A stretch of DNA of 64,000 nucleotides from CATOSP01 sp965237775 (GCA_965237775.1 OZ250155.1:3968001-4032000); one strand, 5' to 3'; numbered from the stretch's first letter, positions 20,318 to 29,344 are shown. Notes: a model not told the origin generated them from the sequence alone. Program-made: numbers and translations.

Positions 20318-21598
20318 CTAACCCAGCCCAAATTGCTCCCTGGCGTTTCCACCCATCATCCGCAAAATCATAGGCCTGGGCACGTCCGCTAGGGTAAGCG
20401 CTTCGATAGCGTCCCACGCGCTTGACGTGTCATGGTGGGGATACCGGGAGCCCCAGACGATCTTCTCGGCAAAGGAATGCGGGAGTTCCTGTATCAGCCG
20501 CTCCTCAGCGTCGAACCCGAGCATCACACGTCCCTGTTCCCACGTCTCCTCCGGTTCGGTGCTTACGGGGTAGTAATGCTGAAGGGGAATAACCCGCGTG
20601 GAAGCCTCCATCTTCTCCAGGACTTCTTCCATCCAGGACGCCTTGCCGTGGGCCATGACCACCTTCATTTCAGGGTACCGCTCCATCACGGTGTAGCCAA
20701 GCAGCGTCGACGCTACGAACATGTGGTTGTCCAACCACGGAGCCAGTATAGTCGCGACGGGGTGGCCAAGCGGGACCAGACCCGAAGCGGGAGACACGCG
20801 GTTGCGGTCGCCGGTGCTGCCGCCCGCGTTGGGGCCGCCGCCTCCTCCGCCGAGTCCGGCGGTCTGGGTGAGACGCCCACTGACCTTTTCGATGAACGGG
20901 CCATGAGAAGTCCACTCCGGGTTCCACAATCCGGCCGTCGGATGCACGGCGGCCGTCATTCCCAGCCTCTCTAGTTCGGCCCAAAGAGGATCGTAATAGG
21001 GGTGGGTCAAGTAGCGCCCCTCCATGAACATGGGGCGGATGAAGGCCCCACGAAAACAGCGGATTCCGGCGGCGCGGCGCAACTCGGCCATAGCGAAATC
21101 CATATTCCCAAGGGGGACCATCGCGGCGGCGAAGAGGCGGTCCGGAGCTGCTTGGCAGAAGTCGGCGACCCAATTGTTGTAGGCCCTGGCCAGGGCGTAG
21201 GAGATGTCAGGGTCTTCCACCAGGTGGAAACCCTCAGCGAACCAGGTCGGGTATATGAAGGACCTGTCGACGCCCATAGCATCCATGTGCCGCAAACGTG
21301 CCTGCGGGTCGGACGCCCCTTCGCTCATCGGGTGCCGCGTGTCCGGGTCCAGCTCCCCGATGGAGTCCCAGGTCATCCCCGGCTTCCAAATGGCGTGCCG
21401 GGGAATGTTCGGGTTGGCGCTGTCGCGGAACACCCGGCCGTTGACCTTCAGGTAGGAGTCGAACTCGCCTTCTTCCCGCCAGAGGGCATGTTTGCCCAGG
21501 ACTCGGTACTCCGGCTCCAGGTACGTCTCCCACACCTCTCGCGGTTCCACTACATGGGAGTCGCTATCGAAAACCTCGAAGTCTTTATTGGTAGACAT
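20318..21598 (-). CDS. amidohydrolase-2 family metal-dependent hydrolase
   Basis: A 426-residue TIM-barrel hydrolase of the amidohydrolase-2 group, which includes decarboxylases and hydrolases of aromatic or lactone-like compounds. The start is ATG 21598 (STNKDFEVFDSDSHVVEP), which places the metal-binding D-x-H at the usual N-terminal position; the ORF extends further upstream without support. Later blocks are AAVHPTAGLW and VVMAHGKASW. The final block reads VWGSRYPHHD, where most relatives have G-S-D-Y-P-H, so the usual catalytic Asp position is Arg here. The gene is followed upstream by a second amidohydrolase in the same direction with a 17-base gap, which suggests an operon. Confidence 0.88.
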   Translation of the reverse strand: MSTNKDFEVFDSDSHVVEPREVWETYLEPEYRVLGKHALWREEGEFDSYLKVNGRVFRDSANPNIPRHAIWKPGMTWDSIGELDPDTRHPMSEGASDPQARLRHMDAMGVDRSFIYPTWFAEGFHLVEDPDISYALARAYNNWVADFCQAAPDRLFAAAMVPLGNMDFAMAELRRAAGIRCFRGAFIRPMFMEGRYLTHPYYDPLWAELERLGMTAAVHPTAGLWNPEWTSHGPFIEKVSGRLTQTAGLGGGGGGPNAGGSTGDRNRVSPASGLVPLGHPVATILAPWLDNHMFVASTLLGYTVMERYPEMKVVMAHGKASWMEEVLEKMEASTRVIPLQHYYPVSTEPEETWEQGRVMLGFDAEERLIQELPHSFAEKIVWGSRYPHHDTSSAWDAIEALTLADVPRPMILRMMGGNAREQFGLG

Positions 21599-21615
21599 CG
21601 TATTTGGCCCTGCCT

Positions 21616-22980
21616 TTACCAGCGGGTGACCGAAGATTCCGGCTTGAGAGCCTCCCTGATTTCGTCCTCGTCGGGCCACCAGTCAGGGCGGTGGATTTCG
21701 GTTACCCGGTCACGGACGATCTTGCTGGGCGCTTCAATGTTATACAACCGGCGGGCGTTGTCCCCCAGGAACCGCGCCTGGTCGTCAATCGGAAGCTCGC
21801 ATTCCTCCATGGTCTCGATGGCCCTCCAAACGTCGTCGCCGTCGTGGTGATAAACGTCGGAGGCCCACGCGAGGATATCCCGGTAGAAGTCTGGAAGTCG
21901 TGACGGTGGGGCCTCGTCCCCCTCGAACCCGGTGACGCAATGCTGGAAGAACGTCTCGCTGGGAAGCTGCTTCAAGGCGGGCAATCTTCGGTCGTTGCGG
22001 TACAGCTTATAGGTCTTGTCGCATTCATCGAGGAGGAAGCTGAGCCAGGTGGAAGACGCCTCGAACACAGCGGCCTTGATCTTCGGATGCCGTTCGAAGA
22101 ATCCGGACATCAGCACCATGGTCACCCAGAGGGACGCTTCAGCCTGGAAGTTCTGCACGTTCGAGAGGAAAGTATGAGGCAGACCGGAGGTGGATATGGT
22201 CCTCCGGATGAGTTCCGCGCCGGAATATTGGTCCGAGTATCCGGGGGGTTTCGCGACCCCAGAGGCCGGGAAGGGGTGCATCCCATACACCAGCCCCGTG
22301 TCTTCCAGGGCGTTCCACAGGCTCTCGTACTTAGGCTGGATCGGGTAGTTGCCCATCGCGTCCATGGGCCGGATGAGGGCAACCCGGCAACCCTTGGCCG
22401 CCACCCGGTAGACCTCTTCAATGGCGAATTGGGGATTCTGCATGGGAATGAGGGCGGCGAAGAACAGCCGTTCCGCGTCTTCCTGCGTGTACTCAAAGGC
22501 CCAGTCATTGTAGGCCTTGCACATTGCCCGAGCGCCCATCGCGTTCTGCAACCACGGATACGTGTCGATGCTGGTGGGTATGATCATCACCTGGTCGATG
22601 CCCTGAACGTCCATGTCCCGCAGCCTGGGGCCGGGTTCATCGGCTCCCGCGTGGGCCAGGTAGTCCGACTGCTCCTTGGTCAGGGCAGTCTCGGGTTTTA
22701 GGTTGCGGACGTTGAAAGCGCGTTGGATGTCGTGCTTGAGGCCGGGACCGGCCAGCCTTACGATGTCGATTGCTCCTGTTCCCGTCTTGGGGATAGGCGA
22801 AAAGCCGCTAACGTCGGCCTTCCCGTTGACCAATAGCTGGTTCGTCTCGGCGTCGTACCACATCGTAGCCTTCAGAGCTTCCAACTCATCCCTGGTCAGG
22901 GAGTCGGCGGCCCGTTCCCAGACCCTGGCGGGCTCCACAATGTGGGCGTCACAATCGAAGGTGGGGAAATCCTTGGTCAT
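21616..22980 (-). CDS. amidohydrolase-2 family metal-dependent hydrolase
   Basis: A 454-residue hydrolase that starts at ATG 22980 (TKDFPTFDCDAHIVEP, metal-binding D-x-H). The TIM-barrel blocks are YGMHPFPASG (His), a helix with AVFEASSTWLSFLLDE, and ILAWASDVYHHDG, which carries the Asp expected near the barrel end. It is homologous to the neighbour at 20318-21598 but only distantly so. The pair, followed by a divergent aldo/keto reductase, suggests a small catabolic cluster. The substrate cannot be named. Confidence 0.88.
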   Translation of the reverse strand: MTKDFPTFDCDAHIVEPARVWERAADSLTRDELEALKATMWYDAETNQLLVNGKADVSGFSPIPKTGTGAIDIVRLAGPGLKHDIQRAFNVRNLKPETALTKEQSDYLAHAGADEPGPRLRDMDVQGIDQVMIIPTSIDTYPWLQNAMGARAMCKAYNDWAFEYTQEDAERLFFAALIPMQNPQFAIEEVYRVAAKGCRVALIRPMDAMGNYPIQPKYESLWNALEDTGLVYGMHPFPASGVAKPPGYSDQYSGAELIRRTISTSGLPHTFLSNVQNFQAEASLWVTMVLMSGFFERHPKIKAAVFEASSTWLSFLLDECDKTYKLYRNDRRLPALKQLPSETFFQHCVTGFEGDEAPPSRLPDFYRDILAWASDVYHHDGDDVWRAIETMEECELPIDDQARFLGDNARRLYNIEAPSKIVRDRVTEIHRPDWWPDEDEIREALKPESSVTRW

Positions 22981-23166
22981 TGGTCTGAATCTCTGGACCG
23001 GCAATGGGGACCTCCTCTTCACATTGGGCGGCTTGTATCTGGTAGATGTTGCGCCTAATCTAGCAAGGGGCATCTGCATTGTCAACGCGCCGCGAGCTCG
23101 AATGACTTAGAATCGTAGCATCAGTAGCAAACACCAAACTCTTCACTCGATAGGAGCGGAAAGGCG

Positions 23167-24159
23167 ATGGAGTATCGAAGATTTGGGCCAACGGACATAA
23201 CGGTTTCAGCCCTGGGGTTCGGATGTTGGGAAATGGGAGGCACCTACGGCGACGTAACCGAATCGGAGGTCGCGGCCGCCGTCAGTCGGGCCATAGACCT
23301 GGGAATCAATTGTTTCGACACGGCCCCGGCGTATGGGAGGGGCGAGTCCGAGGTACTGTTGGGTCGGGCTCTTGGAGCTAAACGGAAGGATGTGGTCGTA
23401 GTCACCAAATGCGGAGTGGGTTATTCGGACCGGCCCAAGGGCCGAGATAGCCGCATGGTGTCCATCTTCGCTTCCGTGGAAGAGAGCTTGCGCAACTTGG
23501 ATACCGATTACGTGGACGTATTGCTCATCCACTGGCCCGACGTCAGCACGCCATTTGAAGAGACGATGCACGCCCTCGACAGCCTGGTGCATCAGGGGAA
23601 GGTCCGCGCCGTCGGCGTCTCCAACTTCACCCTGGACCAGATCAAGGAGTGCGAAGCCACACGTGCCGTAGACGTCGTCCAGTACGGTCTCAACATGTTC
23701 GACCGCCGCATGGAACAGGAGATCTTCCCCTATTGCCTGGAAAATGGAACAGGTGTGATGGTCTACGGACCATTGGCGTTTGGGATGCTCTCAGGCGCGT
23801 TCACGCCCGATACCACCTTCGGGAACAACGACTGGCGCGCCACGGGAGGCCGACCCGGATGGAACATCGGCGTGTTTGCCGAAGAGCACTTCCAACGAAA
23901 CCTGCAGGTCGTGGAAGAGCTGAAGCCCATCGCCGAAGTCCGGGGCAAGAAGATGCCTCACATGGCACTCAGATGGGTCCTGTCGAACCCCGCTGTAAGC
24001 GTCGCCTTGGTCGGCACCCGGACCGTCCAGGAAGTGGAGGACAACGTAGCCGGGCTGGAGTGGGCGCTCTCAGGCGCGGATATGGCCCAGATCGACGAGG
24101 TCTTCTCCCGCTACGGCGTGGACACCCACCCGGACATAGTCATAGACCCAGAGGAGTAG
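23167..24159 (+). CDS. aldo/keto reductase
   Basis: A 330-residue NAD(P)H-dependent oxidoreductase of the aldo/keto reductase superfamily. The start is ATG 23167, with GGAGCGGAAAGG upstream. The catalytic tetrad is visible: Asp in INCFDTAPAYG, Tyr in the same block, Lys in VVVTKCG, His in LLIHWPDVS. The C-terminal nucleotide-binding block reads VALVGTRTVQEVEDNV. It is transcribed divergently from the two amidohydrolases. Confidence 0.93.
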   Translation: MEYRRFGPTDITVSALGFGCWEMGGTYGDVTESEVAAAVSRAIDLGINCFDTAPAYGRGESEVLLGRALGAKRKDVVVVTKCGVGYSDRPKGRDSRMVSIFASVEESLRNLDTDYVDVLLIHWPDVSTPFEETMHALDSLVHQGKVRAVGVSNFTLDQIKECEATRAVDVVQYGLNMFDRRMEQEIFPYCLENGTGVMVYGPLAFGMLSGAFTPDTTFGNNDWRATGGRPGWNIGVFAEEHFQRNLQVVEELKPIAEVRGKKMPHMALRWVLSNPAVSVALVGTRTVQEVEDNVAGLEWALSGADMAQIDEVFSRYGVDTHPDIVIDPEE

Positions 24160-24383
24160 CCAGCGTCCTCTCTCCGCAAGAGAGTATTGGCCAGAAATCG
24201 TCGAGTTGCCCGGACACATTAGGGCTTGCCTCAAGCCTTGGGGATAACAACTCTCCGGGACGAAGACCATCGTGATTATCCATTCACGGCGTGTATCATG
24301 GTTAATGGCGTTACCATTTAGTATTTGGAGAGTGAGATTAGAATCGCTTCAGAATGTAACTCTTAAGCGTGAGTTAAGCTTAA

Positions 24384-26101
24384 CCCCGAATCCACCGATG
24401 GGAGGCGTGAAGGCAGGGCAAATTGGGATGAGGGAGCCTACAAGGGAGAAAGCCTGGGCTCCATTGGGACCGATGTGACACCGCAGAGGGTTTTCAGTAG
24501 CCGCACCGGGCCTCGAGAGCGGTCTATGGAGGCTGGGAATCGCGTGATAGTGAGACCGGACGCAACAGGATGCACTCGCGGACCGGGCGGACGCGAGTTT
24601 GGATGCGGTGGGTCGGTTGCGGATAGCACCGTCAGGCTGGGAGTGGGATGGCTCGCAGTCGGGCCAGGGCGAGAGTGGCCTGCTCAGCCCAGGGCCAGCC
24701 CCGGGGAAGATGCAAAGTGAGTCTGCGCGCCGAGCGGGTAAGCCGTCCGGCCAGGGAGAAGAAGCGTCGCCGCAGGGTCTTGGTGGTCACCAGTTGCCCG
24801 CCCAGACCGATGCGTGCCGCCCAACGGGCCAGATTATGCGCCAGCACCTGGACGGCCAGCCAGGCGGCGTTGGCGGCGAAACGGCCTGACGGGAGATGAT
24901 TGAGTCCCACGCCGTACTTGAGGTCTCGGATGGCATTTTCGACCTCGGCGTGGCGGCGATGGTCGGCCTCCAGCTCCAGGGTATCCCCGTCCCGGTCGGT
25001 GATGAAGCCGTGATAGCTGTAGCTGGCGAAGAGGGCCAGCTGGGAACCGGGCGTGGGCTTCACCCGCCGGACGATGAGCCGCACCGGCGCGGCATCGGGC
25101 TTGCTCCTGAAGGGAGTGTAAGCGGTCTCGGCCACGTCGGCGGCACCGTCCATCCAATAAGGGATGGGCGTCCAGTCCGCCTCGGGTATGGCTTCAATGA
25201 GATTGCGCAGGCTGGCACGCTGGCGGATGGTGATGGAGAAGCGGACCTTCGTCTTGCGACAGACGGCGACCACGGCGTGGGTGTAGAAGCCGCTGTCGGT
25301 CCGCACCGTGAGTTGCCCCTTGGCCCCAGCATGACGCACCCGCCCCACGGTCTCCCGCAGGAAGTGGGCGGCGCCCCGAGCGGTGTTGGCGCGGCCCTCG
25401 CGCAGCCGAGACATCAGCACGTCGCCGGTTCCGGCGGCCACGGCCAGCAGCGGGTGATAGCCTCGCTTGCCAGTGTAGCCATGGTGTCGCGCCCCCTCCT
25501 TGGCCAGCCCGTAGGTCTCGCAGATGGTGGAGTCCAGGTCGATGGTCAGCGGCCCGTCGCCGGGTCCGGCACCGGCGGCCCAGGCCCGGGCCAGCAGTTC
25601 CCGGCTCACCCGGTCCAGCTGGCGGACATGGCCCCACCGGAAGCTGCGCAGGAACGTCCCCAGAGCCTGCCCTCGCGAAAGCGGGGGGTGGAGGGCGCTT
25701 TGACCATGCACCCCAGCACCGAGGAGGTCCGCCCCGCACGCAGCGCATCGGCGTCGTCAATGCAATCGCCGCCCGCCAGCGCCGAGGCCACCAGCGTCAG
25801 CATCTTGTCTCCCGCGTTCGCCCGCCCCGGCGCATACCCGAGGTCAAGGTGACGGTCAACGAGTTCACGCAGGCCCACGTGCTGGGCCAGGGTGGCCGGA
25901 AGAAGCAGCCCGGCATTGTTGACCAGGCGGTGGTCGTCGAAGGCGATTTGGATGCGGTCGGGGTGCTCAAGTGGTAGCATCTGTTGGGTGCTCCTTGTTT
26001 CTGGTCGGTTTCCTCTCTCGAAAACCATTATCCCAGATGCAAAGGAGCACTTTCTTACCCATTCACCACGCCGCGACCCTCATCTCTTCGGTGGATTGGG
26101 G
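24384..26101 (-). mobile_element. IS1380-family insertion sequence, copy B
   Basis: A 1718-bp element in reverse orientation, flanked by an exact TTAA duplication (24380-24383 and 26102-26105). The ends read CCCCGAATCCACCG at 24384 and CGGTGGATTGGGG at 26101. All open frames, and the length, match copy C at 62280-63997, so the two copies appear to be the same sequence. It landed between the aldo/keto reductase gene and a small membrane protein gene, only 13 bases before the latter's ATG. Confidence 0.95.
24632..25980 (-). pseudogene. IS1380-family transposase with frameshift (copy B)
   Basis: The same product as the intact transposase of copy A, but split in two frames. The N-terminal frame (25606-25980) starts MLPLEHPDRIQIAFDDHRLV and runs to VKAPSTP; the C-terminal frame (24632-25711) resumes at LGTFLRSFRWGHVRQLD and holds the catalytic domain. 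Relative to copy A there are 23 extra bases at the break, right after a run of six C. A -1 slip on the C run would give a full-length protein with eight extra residues. Whether this occurs is unknown. Confidence 0.85.
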
Positions 26102-26114
26102 TTAACGCAAGAGC

Positions 26115-26495
26115 ATGTTTCAAGACCACGAAAACAGATACCTCATTACATCGGTAGGCTTGGTTCTGGTCCTTACCGTTCTGGTTGCTGTTTATGAGAT
26201 AGCTTTAAGAACAGACCACACACCGTTTCAGACAATTTTGGCGATCGGTCAAGGAATCAGTTCCTCCGTCGCTATCGCGGTAACGGTTATAGCCACATGG
26301 GAGGTTTGTATGATATTTGCCGAAAAATACAAGGCCAGGCGATTCGAGGAGGGGCGTAAGGAAGGGCGTGAGGAAGGGAGGCAACGGGAGCGCAGAGCCT
26401 GGGAGGAATGGAATACGAGACGTCTACAGGCCCTCGCTAACGGAGAGCCATTTGACGAACCTCCCCCGTCAGCGGTAACGGAGACCCAGACGTGA
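26115..26495 (+). CDS. small membrane protein with charged coiled-coil tail
   Basis: A 126-residue protein I do not recognise. Two hydrophobic helices (about residues 11-28 and 41-66) are followed by a strongly charged helical segment EEGRKEGREEGRQRERRAW and a Pro-rich tail. The ATG at 26115 lies 10 bases after the TTAA duplication of IS copy B, with only a weak AAGAG upstream. The insertion has therefore separated the gene from its former upstream region, and its expression may be altered. The reading frame itself is intact. Confidence 0.6.
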   Translation: MFQDHENRYLITSVGLVLVLTVLVAVYEIALRTDHTPFQTILAIGQGISSSVAIAVTVIATWEVCMIFAEKYKARRFEEGRKEGREEGRQRERRAWEEWNTRRLQALANGEPFDEPPPSAVTETQT

Positions 26496-26723
26496 CGATT
26501 TATGCCAAAGGGATATCCTCATGGGCATGAGTCATCCCGGAGTCTGGATTTACGATTAAAGCCCATCTGAGGAAAGGACCACATAGGAAGACCCCTGCAG
26601 CTGGCATGAGATAATCAACACACCAGCCACCGGGAAGGGTCTATTCTAATGTTGCAGCTTGGGGTGTGGACGCCCAAGTGCAACCGTATGTTTTGGGAAT
26701 TATATACCTATGTGCCAAATCCC

Positions 26724-26752
26724 TTGATTCCTGACACCTGTTTTGGTACAAT
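26724..26752 (+). promoter_or_regulatory. sigma70-like promoter of the IS1595 transposase
   Basis: TTGATT at 26724-26729 and TACAAT at 26747-26752 with the optimal 17-base spacing, just inside the left terminal repeat and 30 bases upstream of the transposase ATG. Confidence 0.7.
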
Positions 26753-26781
26753 AAGTCCATAAATCGAGGGGGGTCGGGACA

Positions 26782-27753
26782 ATGTCCAAAACGGGGCCAG
26801 GCCGCAACGAACGAAAGGGTATCACACTCATAGACGCCGTTCAACGCTTCGGAGACGAAGTCGAAGCCGAGGCTTGGTTTGTAGCCCGCCGCTGGCCCGA
26901 TGGTATCCGTTGCCCCGGCTGCGAATGCAACACCATCAGCCCCAGGACCACCACCCGCAAGACCCCCCAATACCACTGTAAGACCTGCGGGAACAACTTC
27001 ACCGTCAAGACCGGCACGGTCATGCACGACTCCAAACTCCCCCTCTCCAAGTGGGCACTGGCTTTCTACCTGTTCTCTACCAACCTCAAGGGCGTCTCCA
27101 GTATGAAGCTCCACCGCGACCTGGGTATCACCCAAAAGACCGCATGGCACTTGGAACATCGTATCCGAGAAACCTGGAACGACGAAACCGAACGGATGAC
27201 TGGTCCAGTAGAAGTGGACGAGACCTATATGGGCGGCAAGGAATCTAACAAACACGCATCGAAGAAACTCCACGCGGGTCGGGGACCCGTTGGCAAGACG
27301 GCTGTGGTTGGAGCAAAGGACCGAGCCACTAACAACGTCAAAGCCCAGGTAGTACCGAATACCCGCGCCGCTACCCTCCAGGAGTTTGTATATAAAAATA
27401 CCGGAGCGGATGCAACGGTCTATACTGATGAAGCAACCGCCTACCAGGGTCTTGACCGTGACCACGAATCTATCAAGCACTCGGCTAAGGAATACGTCCG
27501 GTTCCAAGCCAGCACCAACGGGATAGAGTCCTTCTGGTCGATGCTCAAACGGGGCCACGACGGGGTTTACCACCACATCAGCCCCAAACACCTTAACCGC
27601 TACGTCCAGGAGTTCTCCGGTCGTCACAACAGCCGCCCCCTCGACACCGAGGACCAGATGGGCCGGATGGCCCAAGGTTCGGTTGGTAAGCATCTTTCCT
27701 ATGAGGAGCTTGTAGGCCCCAGGGAGACCCGGATACGCCAGGGATTGGCTTAA
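26782..27753 (+). CDS. IS1595-family (ISXO2-like) transposase
   Basis: A 323-residue transposase with ATG at 26782 after a GAGGGGGG ribosome binding site. It has an N-terminal zinc ribbon (CPGCECN and CKTCGNNF) and then a helix-turn-helix segment (MKLHRDLGITQKTAWHLEHR). The ISXO2-like DDE domain follows: first Asp in VEVDETYMGGKE (about residue 152), second in VYTDEATAY, and Glu in NGIESFWSMLKRG. The length is typical. It converges with the passenger gene at 27750-28373, overlapping it by four bases. Confidence 0.94.
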   Translation: MSKTGPGRNERKGITLIDAVQRFGDEVEAEAWFVARRWPDGIRCPGCECNTISPRTTTRKTPQYHCKTCGNNFTVKTGTVMHDSKLPLSKWALAFYLFSTNLKGVSSMKLHRDLGITQKTAWHLEHRIRETWNDETERMTGPVEVDETYMGGKESNKHASKKLHAGRGPVGKTAVVGAKDRATNNVKAQVVPNTRAATLQEFVYKNTGADATVYTDEATAYQGLDRDHESIKHSAKEYVRFQASTNGIESFWSMLKRGHDGVYHHISPKHLNRYVQEFSGRHNSRPLDTEDQMGRMAQGSVGKHLSYEELVGPRETRIRQGLA

Positions 27754-28373
27754 CGCCAAGCGCAAGCAAAGATGCTACCCTCCGGTTTGGATTGAACGTT
27801 CCTCTCACACCGAAGGTCTCCCAAACTCCGGGTCTGGACCGACACCTTCATAACCCCTTGGTGGCCTACCTGGAAACTACCACACCCCATATCGTGGAAG
27901 CCATCATCGGTATAGATTCGGCTGGTGTTGCAATACTGCTCTCCGTCCACAAACACCGACAGACCAAATTTCTCCACGTCAAACTGAGGATCAACCCGGA
28001 CACCAAGCCCATAGGTTGAGTTGTAGAGATAGACCCAAAGGATCGCCCCCTCAGTCTCCGCTAGATTGATAGTCGCCGTAGGTGGTGGAGAGGTAGAACG
28101 TGGGACCGCAAGTTGGGATGTTGATGTAGTTCCGATGGTGGTACGCGGCGGTGGGTCATCATCTCCGAGACCAACTACCAGGGCGGCACAAGAGACAACA
28201 ACCAACAAACAGACCCCAAAGATAATCAATGCTACCTTGGTAAGCTTGGAGTTACTCCGGCGTTTAGCCCAACAATCGTCACAAGTTACGTGGTCCCAGT
28301 TGTAGTCCCGAAGTACCGCGCCACGAGCGGAGCATCGGATAGTCTGATGGTGGACAGTCTGCAGTTGGTCCAT
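27750..28373 (-). CDS. passenger membrane protein with zinc-ribbon-like head
   Basis: A 207-residue protein, not recognised. Start chosen at ATG 28373 because AAGGGGG lies eight bases upstream. The first 40 residues contain paired cysteines (IRCSARG and CDDCW) that may form a zinc-binding head. One transmembrane helix follows (VALIIFGVCLLVVVSCAALV), then a Ser/Thr/Pro linker and a C-terminal domain of about 100 residues with Cys residues (YCNTSR, MGCGSF, LRCERN), probably outside the cell. It lies inside the IS1595-type transposon, convergent with the transposase. Confidence 0.7.
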   Translation of the reverse strand: MDQLQTVHHQTIRCSARGAVLRDYNWDHVTCDDCWAKRRSNSKLTKVALIIFGVCLLVVVSCAALVVGLGDDDPPPRTTIGTTSTSQLAVPRSTSPPPTATINLAETEGAILWVYLYNSTYGLGVRVDPQFDVEKFGLSVFVDGEQYCNTSRIYTDDGFHDMGCGSFQVGHQGVMKVSVQTRSLGDLRCERNVQSKPEGSIFACAWR

Positions 28374-28405
28374 TGGGTACCCCCTTGCAAGCAGGATTTG
28401 GCTAC

Positions 28406-28518
28406 CTGCCACAGTCGCCTAACCCATATATGCGCTGACAAGGGGGTATGATGGCCAAACCCCTGATGGACGCATATATGTGCCTGAAAGCGAGTTGGTT
28501 AGGTCTGACTGTGGCGAG
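28406..28518. repeat. long imperfect inverted repeat inside the transposon
   Basis: The left arm (28406-28434) contains GCCACAGTC, CCTAACC and CATATATGCG. The right arm (28471-28518) contains the complements in reverse order, with a 17-base insertion between the last two blocks. The centre also pairs GGGG with CCCC. The DNA or RNA could fold into a long hairpin. It lies upstream of the passenger membrane protein gene and downstream of the small-gene operon's terminator. The function is unknown. Confidence 0.65.
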
Positions 28519-28624
28519 TAGATATTAGGTGCGGGGGCGATATGGAGTCAAGCAGAAGTTGTCAAATCCCTGGATAGACAAAGGCCCCGGCGACAGCCGA
28601 GGCTTCTCCTTTTACCTAAGATAG

Positions 28625-28656
28625 AGAAAGGCGGTGGATCAATCCACCGCCTTTCT
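28625..28656 (-). terminator. hairpin terminator after the small-gene operon
   Basis: A perfect inverted repeat AGAAAGGCGGTGGAT / ATCCACCGCCTTTCT with almost no spacer, 26 bases after the stop of the last small gene on the minus strand. The U run is weak, so it may act in both directions. Confidence 0.6.
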
Positions 28657-28681
28657 GGTTACGCGAACCTGTTCTTGGGGA

Positions 28682-28963
28682 TTACCCCTCAGTAACCGGC
28701 TCTACCCCAAGGTGGACCATCAGCTTCTCAACGTTGGCCTCCAACCGGTCCATCCGAACCTCCAGATGACCTAGACGGGCATCTAACCCATCTATCCGAG
28801 TCTCTAACCCATCTATCCGAGTCTCTAACCGCTGGAAGTTGTTACGGGTTTCTTCTATATGATTGGTGAGCTTGGTATCTACCGCACCAATCAGCATTAG
28901 CAACTGTGTCTGTGTAACCTGGTTTTGTTCCAAGACGGCAATCCGATTCGCATCAGTAGACAT
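28682..28963 (-). CDS. passenger small coiled-coil protein
   Basis: A 93-residue protein. The centre has the heptad-like tandem LETRIDGLETRIDGLDARLG, predicting a trimeric or dimeric coiled coil. It is preceded by a hydrophilic helix and followed by MDRLEANVEKLMVHLG. It resembles the product of 29111-29320, and the two may be paralogues. It is the last gene of a three-gene minus-strand operon, two bases after the stop of 28966-29121. No function is known to me. Confidence 0.65.
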   Translation of the reverse strand: MSTDANRIAVLEQNQVTQTQLLMLIGAVDTKLTNHIEETRNNFQRLETRIDGLETRIDGLDARLGHLEVRMDRLEANVEKLMVHLGVEPVTEG

Positions 28964-28965
28964 CC

Positions 28966-29121
28966 CTACTTACCTCTCTTGCGCTGGGACTCCTGCTCGT
29001 ATCGCCAGGTGGTCTTGGGCTTGGCCCTCAACACCACCTCAGCTATCTCCTCTGGAGTAGCGTCGATGGTCTGAGGGTGCTCATATTTGGGGGGTCTGCC
29101 CCGCTTTTTCTTAGCAGCCAT
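28966..29121 (-). CDS. passenger small AT-hook-like protein
   Basis: A 51-residue basic protein that starts MAAKKKRGRPPKYEHPQTID (ATG 29121). The K-R-G-R-P-P core is an AT-hook-like minor-groove binding motif. The ATG overlaps the end of the upstream small gene by 11 bases, and the next gene follows directly, so the three are co-translated. It may bind DNA, perhaps the transposon ends or promoter; this is inferred only from the motif. Confidence 0.6.
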   Translation of the reverse strand: MAAKKKRGRPPKYEHPQTIDATPEEIAEVVLRAKPKTTWRYEQESQRKRGK

Positions 29122-29320
29122 TGGTACTCCGCTTACGCAGCAGACATAAGACCTCATTCATGTTTCCCTGTAACGTGGCCACCATTGCTGACAAGCCATC
29201 AACGTTAGTTTCCAACTTGTCGAACCGGGTTTCCAACTTGTCGAACCTGATCCGCGTTTCTTCAACGTGGTTCTGGATCAAGTCCTCCAACGTGGTAAGG
29301 CGTTGCTCTTGTGTCGCCAT
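29111..29320 (-). CDS. passenger small coiled-coil protein
   Basis: A 69-residue protein with start ATG 29320 (ATQEQRLTTLEDLIQNHVEE). It contains a tandem RFDKLETRFDKLETNVDGL coiled coil and a conserved HVEETR-like element that is also found in the 28682-28963 product (HIEETR). It is the first gene of the three-gene operon. A palindrome lies just upstream at 29345-29368. Confidence 0.65.
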   Translation of the reverse strand: MATQEQRLTTLEDLIQNHVEETRIRFDKLETRFDKLETNVDGLSAMVATLQGNMNEVLCLLRKRSTNGC

Positions 29321-29344
29321 AGTCTCCTGTTTCGACCTCCACAT

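Noticed and set aside
26115..26495. The small membrane protein gene as cargo of IS1380 copy B
   Set aside because: It lies outside the TTAA duplication of the element.
28756..28830. Short tandem repeats in the coiled-coil gene that look like a mini-CRISPR
   Set aside because: The repeats are in-frame heptads of a coiled coil with no spacers.
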